A stretch of DNA of 64,000 nt from Calothrix parasitica NIES-267 (GCF_002368095.1 NZ_AP018227.1:6836123-6900122), one strand, 5' to 3'. Numbered from the stretch's first letter, positions 49,205 through 59,005 are shown. Numbers and translations are program-made. Notes: a model not told the origin generated them from the sequence alone.

Positions 49205-51292
49205 ATGAAAGACCTCACTCGTTATCGAAATATCGGCATCTTCGCTCACGTTGATGCAGGAAAAACAACCACAACTGAAAGAATTCTGAAGCTTACTGGT
49301 AAAATCCACAAAATCGGTGAGGTTCATGAAGGTGCTGCAACAACGGACTTCATGGATCAGGAGCAGGAGCGCGGTATTACGATTCAATCCGCTGCTACTA
49401 GCTGCTTCTGGAACGACCATCAATTGAATATCATCGATACCCCAGGGCACGTTGATTTCACTATTGAGGTATATCGTTCTCTCAAGGTTCTCGATGGCGG
49501 AATCGGCGTATTTTGTGGCTCTGGTGGTGTGGAACCCCAGTCGGAAACAAATTGGCGCTATGCTAACGACTCCAAAGTTGCACGAATTATCTACGTTAAT
49601 AAGCTTGACCGGATAGGAGCAGATTTCTACCGCGTTGTCAAGCAAGTGGACAATGTTCTTGCTGCTAAGCCGTTGGTAATGGTATTACCTATCGGTACTG
49701 AAAGCGAGTTCGTTGGTGTTGTCGATTTATTAACTCGTAAAGCTTGGATTTGGGATGATTCCGGAGATCCAATGAATTACGAGATTAAGAATGTTCCCGA
49801 GGACATGAAGGATGATGTGGAAACTTGGCGCGAACAGCTTGTGGAAATGGCTGTTGAGCAAGATGATGCGTTGATGGAAAAATATCTCGAAGGTGAAGAG
49901 GTATCCATCGAGGAGTTGAAGGGCTGTATCCGTAAAGGTACCAGAGAATTAGCATTCTTCCCCACTTATTGCGGTTCTTCCTTTAAGAATAAAGGGGTGC
50001 AATTAGTACTTGACGCTGTTGTTGATTATTTACCCAATCCTCAAGAAGTTAAACCTCAGCCAGAAGTTGACCTCGAAGGTAATGAAACCGGCGAATTCGC
50101 TGTAGTTGACCCAGAAAAGCCATTAAGAGCGCTAGCATTCAAAATTATGGATGACCGCTTTGGTGCTTTGACCTTTACTCGGATTTATTCGGGTACTTTG
50201 TCTAAAGGTGAAACTATACTCAATACCTATACTGGTAAAACCGAACGTGTCAGCCGTCTTGTAGAAATGCACGCTGATTCCCGTCAAGAAATTGATTCGG
50301 CTCAAGCTGGTGATATTGTGGCGATTGTGGGTATGAAGAACGTCCAAACAGGACATACTTTGTGCGACCCCAAACAGCCCGCAACCCTAGAACCAATGGT
50401 GTTCCCAGACCCCGTAATCTCGATTTCGGTGACACCAACTAAAAAAGGTAGTTCCGAGAAATTGGGTATGGCTTTAAGCAAAATGGTTCAGGAAGACCCC
50501 TCATTCCAAGTTGAAACCGACCAAGAAAGCGGTGAAATGATTATTAAAGGAATGGGAGAATTACACCTTGATATTAAGGTTGATATTCTCAAGCGGACTC
50601 ACGGTGTAGAAGTAGAAGTTGGTAAACCACAGGTTGCTTATCGCGAATCTATCACTAAGCCAATTAACGACAGCTACACCCACAAGAAGCAATCCGGTGG
50701 TTCCGGTCAATTCGGTAGAATTGATTATACAATCGAACCCGGTGAACCCGGTACCGGTTTTGAGTTCCAGTCCAAAGTAACTGGTGGTAACGTACCCAGA
50801 GAATTTTGGCCTGCGGTACAGAAGGGTTTTGAAAACAGTATTGACAAAGGTGTTTTAGCTGGATTCCCCTTAGTTGACGTGAAATTTACCTTAACTGACG
50901 GTGCTTTCCACCCAGTTGACTCCAGTGCGATCGCGTTTGAAATTGCAGCGAAATCTGGTTATCGTCAATCAATTCCTAAAGCTGGTCCTCAATTACTTGA
51001 ACCGGTAATGAACGTAGACGTATTTACCCCAGACGACCACGTTGGTGACGTAATTGGTGACTTAAACCGTCGTCGTGGAATGATTAAATCCCAAGATCCA
51101 GGTGCTACCGGGGTTCGCATCAAGGCAGAAGTTCCCCTAAGCGAAATGTTTGGATATATCGGCGATTTACGTACCATGACATCCGGTAGAGGTCAGTTCT
51201 CAATGGAATTCGACCACTACGCACCATGTCCTAGAAACGTCGCTGATGAAGTAATTAAGGAAGTTAAAGAACGCGAAGCTGTGAAGAAGTAA
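49205..51292 (+). CDS. fusA: translation elongation factor G (EF-G)
   Basis: Full-length EF-G of 695 residues, the GTPase that moves tRNA and mRNA through the ribosome. G1 [19 protein letters not shown] (about 10-28), G2 [11 protein letters not shown]3 [15 protein letters not shown]4 [12 protein letters not shown], followed by domains II-V ([56 protein letters not shown] and [20 protein letters not shown]). No ribosomal-protein genes flank it, so it is probably a paralogue of the str-operon fusA. It is a host-type gene carried on an excisable element, which is unusual. A strong terminator follows. Confidence 0.93.
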   Translation: MKDLTRYRNIGIFAHVDAGKTTTTERILKLTGKIHKIGEVHEGAATTDFMDQEQERGITIQSAATSCFWNDHQLNIIDTPGHVDFTIEVYRSLKVLDGGIGVFCGSGGVEPQSETNWRYANDSKVARIIYVNKLDRIGADFYRVVKQVDNVLAAKPLVMVLPIGTESEFVGVVDLLTRKAWIWDDSGDPMNYEIKNVPEDMKDDVETWREQLVEMAVEQDDALMEKYLEGEEVSIEELKGCIRKGTRELAFFPTYCGSSFKNKGVQLVLDAVVDYLPNPQEVKPQPEVDLEGNETGEFAVVDPEKPLRALAFKIMDDRFGALTFTRIYSGTLSKGETILNTYTGKTERVSRLVEMHADSRQEIDSAQAGDIVAIVGMKNVQTGHTLCDPKQPATLEPMVFPDPVISISVTPTKKGSSEKLGMALSKMVQEDPSFQVETDQESGEMIIKGMGELHLDIKVDILKRTHGVEVEVGKPQVAYRESITKPINDSYTHKKQSGGSGQFGRIDYTIEPGEPGTGFEFQSKVTGGNVPREFWPAVQKGFENSIDKGVLAGFPLVDVKFTLTDGAFHPVDSSAIAFEIAAKSGYRQSIPKAGPQLLEPVMNVDVFTPDDHVGDVIGDLNRRRGMIKSQDPGATGVRIKAEVPLSEMFGYIGDLRTMTSGRGQFSMEFDHYAPCPRNVADEVIKEVKEREAVKK

Positions 51293-51366
51293 ATTATTCA
51301 AATTATCAAAGTGATTTGATTTTTTGATTTTTAGTTTTTAGTTTTTAGTTCTTAGTTTTGAGTTAA

Positions 51367-51406
51367 AAAAAATTCCCGATTGATGAAAAGTCAATCGGGA
51401 ATTTTT
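51367..51406 (+). terminator. terminator of the EF-G gene
   Basis: Perfect inverted repeat TTCCCGATTGA (51372-51382) / TCAATCGGGAA (51391-51401) extended by A and T runs, 75 bp after the stop. A strong intrinsic terminator, effective in both directions. Confidence 0.85.
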
Positions 51407-51505
51407 GTTTGGGTAATTGCTAATTGTAAAAAAAGGCTACTATATTCAATTTCAAAATGTCCATGTATAGATAATTTAGATGTCTTCCGTAGTTCTTAAA
51501 CAAAA

Positions 51506-51799
51506 TTACACTGCCGAGACTTTAGATGATGAATCGTATTTTTTAGTTGATTCATCTTGACTCGGAGCATACTCTACCAAATCGAAAGGAGTACATTTTT
51601 CATCCCGACAAGATAACTCATTTATAGCTTCACAAATTTGTTCCCATCTCTCACCACCAATTTCTGGCATTATTTCAGCTCTTTTCAAAGCTGACACAGA
51701 GTTTGCGCTTATACCTAAATAATTGGCAAGGTCTTTTCCTTTTATTCGATGCCGAGCCATTAATTCACTTAATTTCCAACGAATCACATTCTTGCTCAT
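51506..51799 (-). CDS. XRE-type helix-turn-helix regulator
   Basis: 97 residues from the fourth codon (MSKNVIRWKLSELMARHRI); the frame also allows a start at 51808. The N-terminal helix-turn-helix (RIKGKDLANYLGISANSVSA, then LKRAEIMPEI) is of the Cro/C1/XRE type common in prophages, plasmids and toxin-antitoxin systems. The C-terminal 40 residues are acidic with two Cys. It is divergent from the 52341 gene across 540 bp of hairpins and repeats, so it may regulate that region. Confidence 0.8.
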   Translation of the reverse strand: MSKNVIRWKLSELMARHRIKGKDLANYLGISANSVSALKRAEIMPEIGGERWEQICEAINELSCRDEKCTPFDLVEYAPSQDESTKKYDSSSKVSAV

Positions 51800-51943
51800 A
51801 TATCCCATATATATACTGTACTACTATAAATATGAACTGCCTAGTTACAACTTATACTTGTATATATACCCTAATAAAATATTTATTAATAATACAGCAT
51901 CATAAAATCAATATATTTATTGTATACTCTTTATAGAAATAAT

Positions 51944-52017
51944 AAAAGCGGTCCCCCAATTTCCGGCAAGAAGTTGAGACCGCCTTTATCTATTCCATCT
52001 GTCTCAGCAACTGAGAC
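51944..52017. promoter_or_regulatory. two hairpins in the XRE / 52341 divergent region
   Basis: First hairpin: ATAAAAGCGGTC (51944-51955) with GACCGCCTTTAT across a 22-base loop. Second: GTCTCAG / CTGAGAC (52001-52017) with a 3-base loop. They could be operator or transcript-control structures. Confidence 0.5.
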
Positions 52018-52038
52018 GTATGTAATTGCTTAATCACC

Positions 52039-52378
52039 AGTCCACTTAGTATCTTCAGGAGAATCTACCAATGGCAATCGCAACATCACTCCAAGCCGCA
52101 AAGTGTGCCGTGCCACAAGATGTAAGCTGTGCATTACTACAAGCTAAAAATGTGTAGACATTATTACGAGCTACAGATTGTGCCCAAAAATCGAGTAATT
52201 CAACCCACAACTAGTTATCAGTGCAATTCACATTTTCAAGGAAATCTACCAATGGTCATTGCAACATCATCACCAGCTACGAATCTCAGCAACTTATAAC
52301 CAGTCACTAGTCCAATTAGCATCTTCAGGAAAGTCTACCAATGGTCATCGCAACATCATTAAAAGCTGCAAACTGTGC
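52039..52378 (+). repeat. three tandem copies of a gene start (leader plus first codons)
   Basis: The segment with the ribosome site and first codons of the 52341 gene appears three times: around ATG 52071, ATG 52252 and ATG 52341. All share TTCAGGA or TTCAAGGA, then ATCTACCAATGG and GCAACATCA. The first copy reads 28 codons (52071-52157, MAIATSLQAAKCAVPQDVSC...), the second 15 (52252-52299, MVIATSSPATNLSNL); only the third continues. A fourth, startless copy of the CTGTGCCCAAAA part lies near 52177. Confidence 0.75.
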
Positions 52379-53453
52379 CCAAAACTTGGGTAAAGCAACT
52401 GAATTTATTCTACATAATTCTTTCTATATAGCCAAGCAGAAACTAGAACTATCTCGCAAAGCATATAAAAAGTTAATTAAAGAATGGAGATGGGAGAAGG
52501 AAGATAAGAAATATCTGAAGGTCGCTAAAACCTTTAAAAAATTCTCACCCTCAGATTTAGCTGAGATTGAACCTAGTACCTTATTCCTGTTATCCAATCA
52601 GAGCAAGAAATATGCTCCTGTAATTGAGCAACTTCTTGATATGGTTTCCATCACTCAAGAAAAAGTACGGGAATTAATCAAAAAGCAGCGGAAACCCAAG
52701 CCGATTAGGGTAGAAAAACCATCAATATGGAAAATGGCTAGGGATGGTAGAAGATATTGTCAGGTTCCTCCAATTCACGACCAAGCAGCGGGTGTTGCTT
52801 TGCAAAGAATGATGGATGAGGAAGGTAAAAGCGCTCAACAGATAATTGCAGAAGCATTAGAACTAAGACAAGCGATGAAAGAAGGACGTTTAAATATAAA
52901 TGTTGAATCTCAGAATCAAGCAACAGAAGATATTGAAGTAACAACTTCAGAAGTTGTGGAAAGAGATGAATTTTTAGATAATTCAAGTCAACAGGTTGTA
53001 TACGAAGATGTTTTCCACGATGAACCAAGTTTTGAGATAGATAATTCGGAAGCGAAAGAAGATTATGCTGTTTTTTCAGACAATATCATTTTCAATCCAA
53101 CGACAAATCAGGAGACAGTAGAATCCTTGAGTAATGAATTATTTTCGATTGTGGAAAATATTAACAGTTTCAGTAGAAACCCAGGTCAGGAAATAAAGCA
53201 ATTAGTCCTAAAAATCATTTCGCTTTGTAACGAGCAACCTGTTTCCGAGCAGTGGAATGTTTTGGCTGAAATTACTCGGAGAGACAATGAAGCATTGGAG
53301 GTGGTAGTTAAATGTTCGGGGAAAGAGGGTTCAGAATGGTTTTTGAATCTTCCTCAACTCTTAGCAGATGCAGCTTTAGATAATCCCGAGGAATTAGAAT
53401 GGGTGGGTAAAAGATTGCGTTCTCAAGCGATGTTATTGATTTCGACTCGATAA
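52341..53453 (+). CDS. hypothetical protein with duplicated leader
   Basis: 370 residues, ATG 52341 behind TTCAGGAAAGTC. The first 140 residues are helical and basic (AKQKLELSRKAYKKLIKEWR, EKVRELIKKQRKPKPIRVEK), the next 150 acidic and probably disordered, and the last 90 helical again (EWFLNLPQLLADAALDNPEE). No family recognised. The gene is remarkable for the repeated copies of its 5' end upstream. The lone XRE gene upstream and the SAP-domain gene downstream suggest an accessory, plasmid-like block. Confidence 0.7.
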   Translation: MVIATSLKAANCAQNLGKATEFILHNSFYIAKQKLELSRKAYKKLIKEWRWEKEDKKYLKVAKTFKKFSPSDLAEIEPSTLFLLSNQSKKYAPVIEQLLDMVSITQEKVRELIKKQRKPKPIRVEKPSIWKMARDGRRYCQVPPIHDQAAGVALQRMMDEEGKSAQQIIAEALELRQAMKEGRLNINVESQNQATEDIEVTTSEVVERDEFLDNSSQQVVYEDVFHDEPSFEIDNSEAKEDYAVFSDNIIFNPTTNQETVESLSNELFSIVENINSFSRNPGQEIKQLVLKIISLCNEQPVSEQWNVLAEITRRDNEALEVVVKCSGKEGSEWFLNLPQLLADAALDNPEELEWVGKRLRSQAMLLISTR

Positions 53454-53469
53454 TTAATAATTACTTTCT

Positions 53470-54072
53470 TCAATCGTCATTCAACAACAAATCCGATTTG
53501 GAATATTTGAGATTACCAGGAATTGAACGTTTCAATTGCCAGTATTTTCTCGCGTCTTTAATTGATTTATCTGGATTATCGGCTAAAAAATCTCTGGTAT
53601 ATTGATTGTATTGATTGTGTGCTGGAATTACAGATTGATAATTTGGATTTTTCTTAATTTCTTGTAATCGATGCCATTCTACAACAGCATCACCAAGAGT
53701 TTTACCGACGTTATCTTTCATCCACTGCATTAAATCAATAGAAAAGCTGAATTTTGCACCAACTTGCTGTAGGAAAAATTGTCTGACATTGGAATTATTT
53801 TTATAATTATCTGTGATTACCGTATCAGCGGTTAATGGTTCATTTTTCCAATCAAAATTTGAAGCGGGCTTTTGAATTGATTTATTTTGTGCTTGATTAA
53901 TTTGAGTTTCACCAGTATTTAAATAATTAACAATACGCTCAGCAATTTCAAACTTACCACCAGTGGTTTTAATTCCAACTTCGCGACAGTAAGCAATCAA
54001 TTCTTCTTTTAACCAGTACCAATTTTTAAATTCTTCTGCTGAAGAGATATTTTTTAATTTCGGTCTTTCCAT
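53470..54072 (-). CDS. SAP-domain protein (DUF6434-like)
   Basis: 200 residues. The N-terminal SAP domain (WLKEELIAYCREVGIKTTGG, then KFEIAERIVNYL, about 18-52) is a DNA/RNA-binding helix pair. The C-terminal half (KFSIDLMQWMKDNVGKTLGD, AVVEWHRLQEI, then RDFLADNPDKSIKDARKYWQ) matches what I recall of bacterial SAP proteins with a DUF6434 extension. Function unknown. It is convergent with the 52341 gene, with 16 bp between stops. Confidence 0.7.
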   Translation of the reverse strand: MERPKLKNISSAEEFKNWYWLKEELIAYCREVGIKTTGGKFEIAERIVNYLNTGETQINQAQNKSIQKPASNFDWKNEPLTADTVITDNYKNNSNVRQFFLQQVGAKFSFSIDLMQWMKDNVGKTLGDAVVEWHRLQEIKKNPNYQSVIPAHNQYNQYTRDFLADNPDKSIKDARKYWQLKRSIPGNLKYSKSDLLLNDD

Positions 54073-54179
54073 ATTTGCTTATATCCGTGGAAATCTTATC
54101 AAAACACTGCAAACCCTAAGTGGTGCTTTAAAAATAACTTTTATAACACACCTTACAGGAACAGAAAACAGTGATATTT

Positions 54180-54752
54180 ATGAATCAATTAAAATTCAGT
54201 AATGAAACAAGAGTAATTTTAATTGGTGGTTCGTCTCATGCTGGAAAATCAACTCTTGCTCAATATTTAGCTACGAAATTAAACTGGAATTATCGTTCTA
54301 CAGATAAATTAGCTCGACATCCCGGAAGACCTTGGATACAAGATAATAAAAAGTTTATTCCACAACACGTTGTAGAACATTATCAAAATCTTTCTCCGGA
54401 AGAGCTTTTTATAGATGTAATATCCCATTACGAAAAAAACGTTTTACCCCAGATTGAAAAGATTGTTCGTTCTGAGGAATATCTAATTATTGAAGGTTCG
54501 GCTTTATATCCGGAATTGGTAAAGAATTTAGTTCGTGAGAATCAAGTTGAAGCAATTTGGCTGACAGGTAGCGAGCAACTTTTCCGAAATCGAATCTATA
54601 AGGAAAGTAATTTTGATAATGTTGGTGAAGATGAAAAATATTTAATTGAAAAATTTATTCAGCGTACCCTCTTGTACAATCAACGGATGATGGAATTGGT
54701 TGAAAAGTTGGGATTTAAATATATTGATGTGAAATCTGCTTTTGTTTCATGA
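54180..54752 (+). CDS. P-loop nucleoside/metabolite kinase-like protein
   Basis: About 190 residues from ATG 54180 (a GTG three codons upstream is possible). Walker A is VILIGGSSHAGKSTLAQYLA (about 11-30); the next helix TKLNWNYRSTDKLARHPGRP is a substrate or lid segment, and LIIEGSALYPELV is the Walker B strand. The fold is that of small-molecule kinases (shikimate, adenylate, zeta-toxin types). The substrate cannot be told. A dispersed palindrome follows at once. Confidence 0.75.
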   Translation: MNQLKFSNETRVILIGGSSHAGKSTLAQYLATKLNWNYRSTDKLARHPGRPWIQDNKKFIPQHVVEHYQNLSPEELFIDVISHYEKNVLPQIEKIVRSEEYLIIEGSALYPELVKNLVRENQVEAIWLTGSEQLFRNRIYKESNFDNVGEDEKYLIEKFIQRTLLYNQRMMELVEKLGFKYIDVKSAFVS

Positions 54753-54754
54753 TG

Positions 54755-54926
54755 ATGGTGCGTGACGGCATTTTAAAAGTAGTATAGTGGTGTTTTGTAA
54801 GTTATGGTAGCCGTCACTCACCCTACAAATATAATATTTTTGTTTAAGATTACTCGTTACAAGGTTCTATCTTGTAATGCATTTCTAAAAGGCTCTGCCT
54901 TCAATCATACCAAAAGGCAGAGCCTC
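54755..54926. repeat. dispersed palindrome and a GGCTCTGCCT hairpin
   Basis: 54755-54835 is a copy of the GTGCGT...ACTCACCCTAC repeat family. 54891-54924 is a hairpin GGCTCTGCCT / AGGCAGAGCC that sits between convergent genes and could terminate both. Confidence 0.6.
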
Positions 54927-54966
54927 TAGATATGCGTTTCCAGGCGGAGTCTAGAAACGAGTTAAT

Positions 54967-55491
54967 TTAGAATTTCACCTGATAACTAACTAATAAAACA
55001 CCACTTTCATAAACCTTGCTATCGGTTAATTCAAGAGCAGTTGGTTGAATAACTTCCCCAAACAGCGGAATACCCGAACCCATCACAAAAGGGTTGATTT
55101 TCAAAATGATTTCATCAATCAAATTTTCTGAAAACAACGTCGTGGCTAAATTCGCACCACCACAAAGGTAAATATCTTTTCCCGCTTCATTCTTCAAACT
55201 TCTTACCAATTCACATGCATTTTCCGAAACAAGTTCTACATTCTCATCCGGACTTGATTTCATGGAACTAGAAAAAACATAACTTTTCATCATCGGATAA
55301 GGATTAGTTTTACCTTCACTTAATCCCACCTCATAAGTTTTCCGTCCCATCAAAACGATATCAAATAACTTAAAAGACTCGATATAATCATTTACGACTT
55401 CCCCTTCAAAGATAAAATCATTAAAAGAACCGTCTTTCCGAGCAATGAATCCATCAACGCTACAAGCAACGTAATATTTGAGTTTTCGCAT
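54967..55491 (-). CDS. dihydrofolate-reductase / RibD C-terminal family reductase
   Basis: 174 residues. The start RKLKYYVACSVDGFIARKDG is the family signature; LMGRKTYEVG and DIYLCGGANLATTLFSENLI (NADP-binding) and IILKINPFVMGSGIPLFGEV complete the fold. These stand-alone RibD_C proteins reduce pterin- or flavin-like substrates with NADPH; the substrate is unknown. It lies 17 bp downstream of the 55509 gene on the same strand, so the two are likely cotranscribed. Confidence 0.85.
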   Translation of the reverse strand: MRKLKYYVACSVDGFIARKDGSFNDFIFEGEVVNDYIESFKLFDIVLMGRKTYEVGLSEGKTNPYPMMKSYVFSSSMKSSPDENVELVSENACELVRSLKNEAGKDIYLCGGANLATTLFSENLIDEIILKINPFVMGSGIPLFGEVIQPTALELTDSKVYESGVLLVSYQVKF

Positions 55492-55508
55492 AATTATATT
55501 GATATTAA

Positions 55509-56087
55509 TTAATCTGGAAAAGCCAAACCAGTTCTGGGGTCGCGAATGTACAATCCTAAAGTCAAACTGCGAATAACTTCATCCCATACGGGTGTTAGCT
55601 GTTCTGCTTGGTCGGCCCAAAATTCGTAGGTAATTAAACATTGAATATTGGAACCAATAGCAATACAGGTTCGCGAAAATGCTTCTCGCGGTTCTTCTTG
55701 AGTATCGATAAATTTCATCTCCACCCAGACAATTCTGGCTGTTTGACGCTTTACAGTTACAACTTCACCGACTTCAAAGGGATTGCGAGTATCATCTTCA
55801 ATAATCTTCTTCAAAGTACGCTTTAACGGAAACAAACTCCAGTCTCTTTCGGGTAAATGATTGTAAGATACTTCCAAACCACAATCATCGTCCGGTGGTT
55901 TTTTATCGCAAAATCTAAATGAGTTTTCCTTGGGTTCAAAATGCCAATCATGAGGAACATTGAAACGAACAGCTCCTCTACCCGCGACGAATATCTTATG
56001 CTCTGGTGGAGATTCCCAATGATGGTCAGGTTTTAGTTCAAGCGTTTCCTTAATCCACTTTAGATTGCTTTTCTTACGCTTAGCCAT
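55509..56087 (-). CDS. conserved hypothetical protein
   Basis: 192 residues, no signal peptide. The segment VPHDWHFEPKENSFRFCDKK followed by SYNHLPERDWSLFPLKRTLK and a beta-rich end (RIVWVEMKFIDTQEEPREAF, SRTCIAIGSNIQCLITYEFW) suggests a compact PsbP/LpqN-like alpha-beta fold, but I cannot assign a family. Upstream partner of the RibD-like gene. Confidence 0.65.
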   Translation of the reverse strand: MAKRKKSNLKWIKETLELKPDHHWESPPEHKIFVAGRGAVRFNVPHDWHFEPKENSFRFCDKKPPDDDCGLEVSYNHLPERDWSLFPLKRTLKKIIEDDTRNPFEVGEVVTVKRQTARIVWVEMKFIDTQEEPREAFSRTCIAIGSNIQCLITYEFWADQAEQLTPVWDEVIRSLTLGLYIRDPRTGLAFPD

Positions 56088-56217
56088 AATGTTATGTGCA
56101 AATTCTTTTGCAATCGTCCACTTCGCTCATGGTACCAAATTACCTTTCTTTGAGTAAACGAATCCCAAGACTATTGATTTACCATAAGTTTAGACTTGCA
56201 CGGGAATTAGCGCGATT

Positions 56218-56887
56218 ATGCCTTACAGTCAGTTTACAAATATTAGCAAAGCCAAAGAAGCTTTCGGGTTAACTACAAAGGAAGGTGGACGGTTTATTCC
56301 TCCGACACAATCAATTGAACCATCCGCGACATTAACAGCGTATCTTCAAGAAAGTCTTCCCCTTGCTGCATCTGCAAGTGAAAAAGCACGTTCGGAAGGA
56401 ATTATTTATCCGGTATTATTGGAAGTCAGACGGATATTAAACCGAGAAATTAGTTTGTTTTCGGGGGAAGATTTCACTATTGATGAATCAATTGGGTTGA
56501 ATGGAAAATGCGATTTCCTTTTAAGTCGTTCTCCCGAAGTTTTAGAAATTGAAGCTCCAGCAATTGTAATTGTAGAAGCCAAAAAAGCTGATTTAAGGAC
56601 TGGATTCGGACAATGTATGGCAGAAATGGTTGCAGCACAAAGATTCAATGCTGCAAAAAATCGTCCGGTTTCTGTAATTTATGGTTCGATTACCAGCGGT
56701 ACTCAATGGCGATTTTTGAAGTTAGAGGAAAGTATTGTGAGACCACTCGGCGGTGTCAGTTTCTGTCCCGTCGAAGTGGCGAACCCGGAGGGTCACTATT
56801 GATTTGATGGATTATCCGCTTCCACCAGTCGATGAAATTCTGGGAATTCTGGTTTGGATGGTTCAAAATGGTTGGAGAGATTTATGA
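56218..56887 (+). pseudogene. conserved nuclease-like protein disrupted by a 55-bp insertion
   Basis: The intact frame runs 56218-56802 (194 residues). The N-terminal 175 residues are conserved-looking, with LNGKCDFLLSRSPEVLEIEA and IVIVEAKKADLRTGFGQC, a D...E-x-K pattern of PD-(D/E)xK folds. After ESIV the sequence turns into foreign RPLGGVSFCPVEVANPEGHY. Removing 56739-56793 (55 bp, not a multiple of three) restores VTIDLMDYPLPPVDEILGIL and then VWMVQNGWRDL to a stop at 56885-56887, giving 204 residues. The insert looks like a dispersed repeat (CACTCGGCGGTGTC, GAAGTGGCGAACCC). The C-terminal 28 residues are thus lost in the present gene. Confidence 0.8.
56739..56793. repeat. 55-bp insertion in a coding frame
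   Basis: GC-rich insert bounded by GT on both sides, with motifs CCACTCGGCGGTG and CGAAGTGGCGAACCC that are unlike the surrounding gene. Its removal restores the reading frame exactly, so it is a recent insertion, probably of a dispersed repeat. Confidence 0.7.
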
Positions 56888-56947
56888 CAACTTGTACCCA
56901 AAATCTAAGAAAATAAGAGTTAAATACTTACGCTCAATATCAATATT

Positions 56948-57679
56948 ATGACTTTAAAGCGTCGTCATTTCTTATATTTACTTGGGGTTGGTGCGAGTAC
57001 TTTTGCTTGTACGGGTTGTGCTTTAGCGGATAACTCTAAAATTACTCAAAGTGGCTCTGGTGATATCAAATTGCCTCCTTTACCTTATGATTACAATGGG
57101 TTAGAACCTCATATCGATGCTAAAACTATGAAGTTTCACCACGATAAGCACCATGCTGGTTACGTGAAAAACTTAAATGCAGCTTTGGGTAAGTATCCAC
57201 AACTTAAAGAAAAAAGCGTGGAAGAATTATTGGGGGATCTTAATAGCGTACCCGAGGATATTCGCAATACGATAATAAACAATGGTGGTGGACACCTTAA
57301 CCACTCGATGTTTTGGGAAATCATGAAACCCAATGGTGGAGGAGAACCCAACGGTGCGATCGCCAATGCAATTAAAGATAATTTCGGCAGTTTTTCTGAG
57401 GTGAAAAGCCAATTTAACCAAGCTGGAGCAAAACGTTTTGGTAGTGGTTGGGCTTGGTTAGTATTTAATAAAGATGGAAAGTTAGAGGTGATGAGTACCG
57501 CTAATCAAGATAGTCCTTTCATGATGGGTAAATATCCCGTCATGGGTAACGACGTTTGGGAACATGCTTATTATCTCAATTACCAAAACCGTCGCAAGGA
57601 CTATTTAGAAGCTTGGTGGAATACAATTAACTGGGATGAAGTTAATCAAAGATTTGAAGCAGCAAAGAAATTTGCATAA
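56948..57679 (+). CDS. sodA: exported Fe/Mn superoxide dismutase
   Basis: 243 residues. The N-terminus [20 protein letters not shown] has a twin-arginine-like RRHFL and a lipobox-like TGCA, so the protein is probably exported by Tat and membrane-anchored, as for the membrane MnSOD of heterocystous cyanobacteria. The metal ligands are visible: His in [13 protein letters not shown], His in [13 protein letters not shown], and Asp/His in [12 protein letters not shown]. Manganese use is likely from family membership. It is a monocistronic gene. Confidence 0.92.
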   Translation: MTLKRRHFLYLLGVGASTFACTGCALADNSKITQSGSGDIKLPPLPYDYNGLEPHIDAKTMKFHHDKHHAGYVKNLNAALGKYPQLKEKSVEELLGDLNSVPEDIRNTIINNGGGHLNHSMFWEIMKPNGGGEPNGAIANAIKDNFGSFSEVKSQFNQAGAKRFGSGWAWLVFNKDGKLEVMSTANQDSPFMMGKYPVMGNDVWEHAYYLNYQNRRKDYLEAWWNTINWDEVNQRFEAAKKFA

Positions 57680-57759
57680 TAGTTAATAGGTCATTGTTAA
57701 TTGTTAATTGGTAATTGGTAGTCATCATACCTTTAACCTTTAACCTTTGACCTTTAATT

Positions 57760-58218
57760 TTAAGAATGAGCATCAAAGTTAACTGCACTAAATTTTTCAA
57801 ACATTGATGCTCGCAACCACAAAAGTCCACCTAGAACAATTAAGAAAACACTTATTCCCAAAAGTTTATCTAAAGGAATTGCCACAACTCCTTCTAAAAG
57901 CACTTCCCGCAAAGCTGAGACTAAAGAAACTTCTACTGCTGAACCGATAGAAATTCGTTGTTCTTGGAGATAAACAATTAAAAGTCTAAATAACTCAACT
58001 AAAATCAAAATAGATAAAATATCAGAAGTAATAGATTGAAAATTCAAAGGTTTGAGTAGAGAAAAAAACATTTCTCCCAATCGAATTAACATAACGCAGA
58101 ATAAACCAATACATAAAGAAATAACAATAAAGTTTTGAACTCTTTCTAAATTCCTAACAATTGTATTTTGCTCGAATAAAGTAGTAAATTTCTTAGTCAA
58201 GGAGGGATTAGTTTCCAT
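57760..58218 (-). CDS. PsiE-family membrane protein
   Basis: 152 residues from ATG 58218; a TTG four codons upstream is possible. Four hydrophobic segments (FIVISLCIGLFCVMLIRLGE, ITSDILSILILVELFRLLIV, LREVLLEGVVAIP and LLGISVFLIVLGGLLWLRAS) with the conserved ILVELFRLLIVYLQEQRIS match the phosphate-starvation-inducible PsiE family of unknown function. Monocistronic, followed by low-complexity repeats. Confidence 0.8.
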   Translation of the reverse strand: METNPSLTKKFTTLFEQNTIVRNLERVQNFIVISLCIGLFCVMLIRLGEMFFSLLKPLNFQSITSDILSILILVELFRLLIVYLQEQRISIGSAVEVSLVSALREVLLEGVVAIPLDKLLGISVFLIVLGGLLWLRASMFEKFSAVNFDAHS

Positions 58219-58250
58219 AGTTAGATACAATTACTCAATTAATAATATAC

Positions 58251-58295
58251 AAATCGGGTTTCCGTATACTCTTTGTTGAGTCGGAAACCCGATTT
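58251..58295 (-). terminator. terminator of the GNAT gene
   Basis: Inverted repeat AAATCGGGTTTCCG (58251-58264) / CGGAAACCCGATTT (58282-58295), 45 bp beyond the stop of the minus-strand acetyltransferase gene and before the PsiE gene. Confidence 0.65.
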
Positions 58296-58339
58296 AGATG
58301 CTAAATGCAATTTAATTATTTATCTGCAAAAAAAGATAG

Positions 58340-58825
58340 CTATTTTAATTTTTTTTTCATTGTTACCGAATTATCAAATTGACTAACTACTTCAAAATCT
58401 AAGCGCTGATAAAGTCTTAGTGCTGGATTTTCAGAAGATACACTTAGAGAAATAGCTGGGTACAAATCTGTTATTATTTCTAATAAATCTAAAATTAGCC
58501 TTGTTCCAATACCTTGATTGCGATATTCGGGTAAAACAGCAATTGAAAGCTCTGGTGTTTCATCATTAATATATCCATAACCGGGATTATTCATATTAAA
58601 TAAGCGAATCCATGTAGCTCCAATGGGGGTTTGATTCGATTCTGAAGCTGCAATCAAACCGATATCATTAGTTGTCCAATCTTGAACATATTTTGCAAGT
58701 TCTGGTTGATAAATAATCTCTTTTGGTAAAGGTGTAGTTCCGGTTGGAACATAAATAGCTTGATATAGCATTTCCCATAAAAAGGACTCATCGCTCGGTT
58801 CAATCGGACGGATAAGATAGCACAT
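58340..58825 (-). CDS. GNAT-family N-acetyltransferase
   Basis: 161 residues. The acetyl-CoA-binding motif A is LSIAVLPEYRNQGIGTRLIL (the R-x-x-G-x-G loop), followed by LSVSSENPALRLYQRLDFEV (motif B). The start CYLIRPIEPSDESFLWEMLY is typical of GNAT proteins. The substrate is unknown. Single gene. Confidence 0.88.
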   Translation of the reverse strand: MCYLIRPIEPSDESFLWEMLYQAIYVPTGTTPLPKEIIYQPELAKYVQDWTTNDIGLIAASESNQTPIGATWIRLFNMNNPGYGYINDETPELSIAVLPEYRNQGIGTRLILDLLEIITDLYPAISLSVSSENPALRLYQRLDFEVVSQFDNSVTMKKKLK

Positions 58826-59005
58826 GGAGATTAAAATATATATTTTTGAATTTCTATAATAACCCCAAGCTTTCCAGACAAAGACGAGTAATATTAGTTC
58901 GAGTAGGAGCTAATTTATAATTCTATATTTCAATATTTATAGCAAACTAATACAAGTAGTTAAACATAATTAATTACACAACGTCATTGATTTTTTAACA
59001 CCGAC

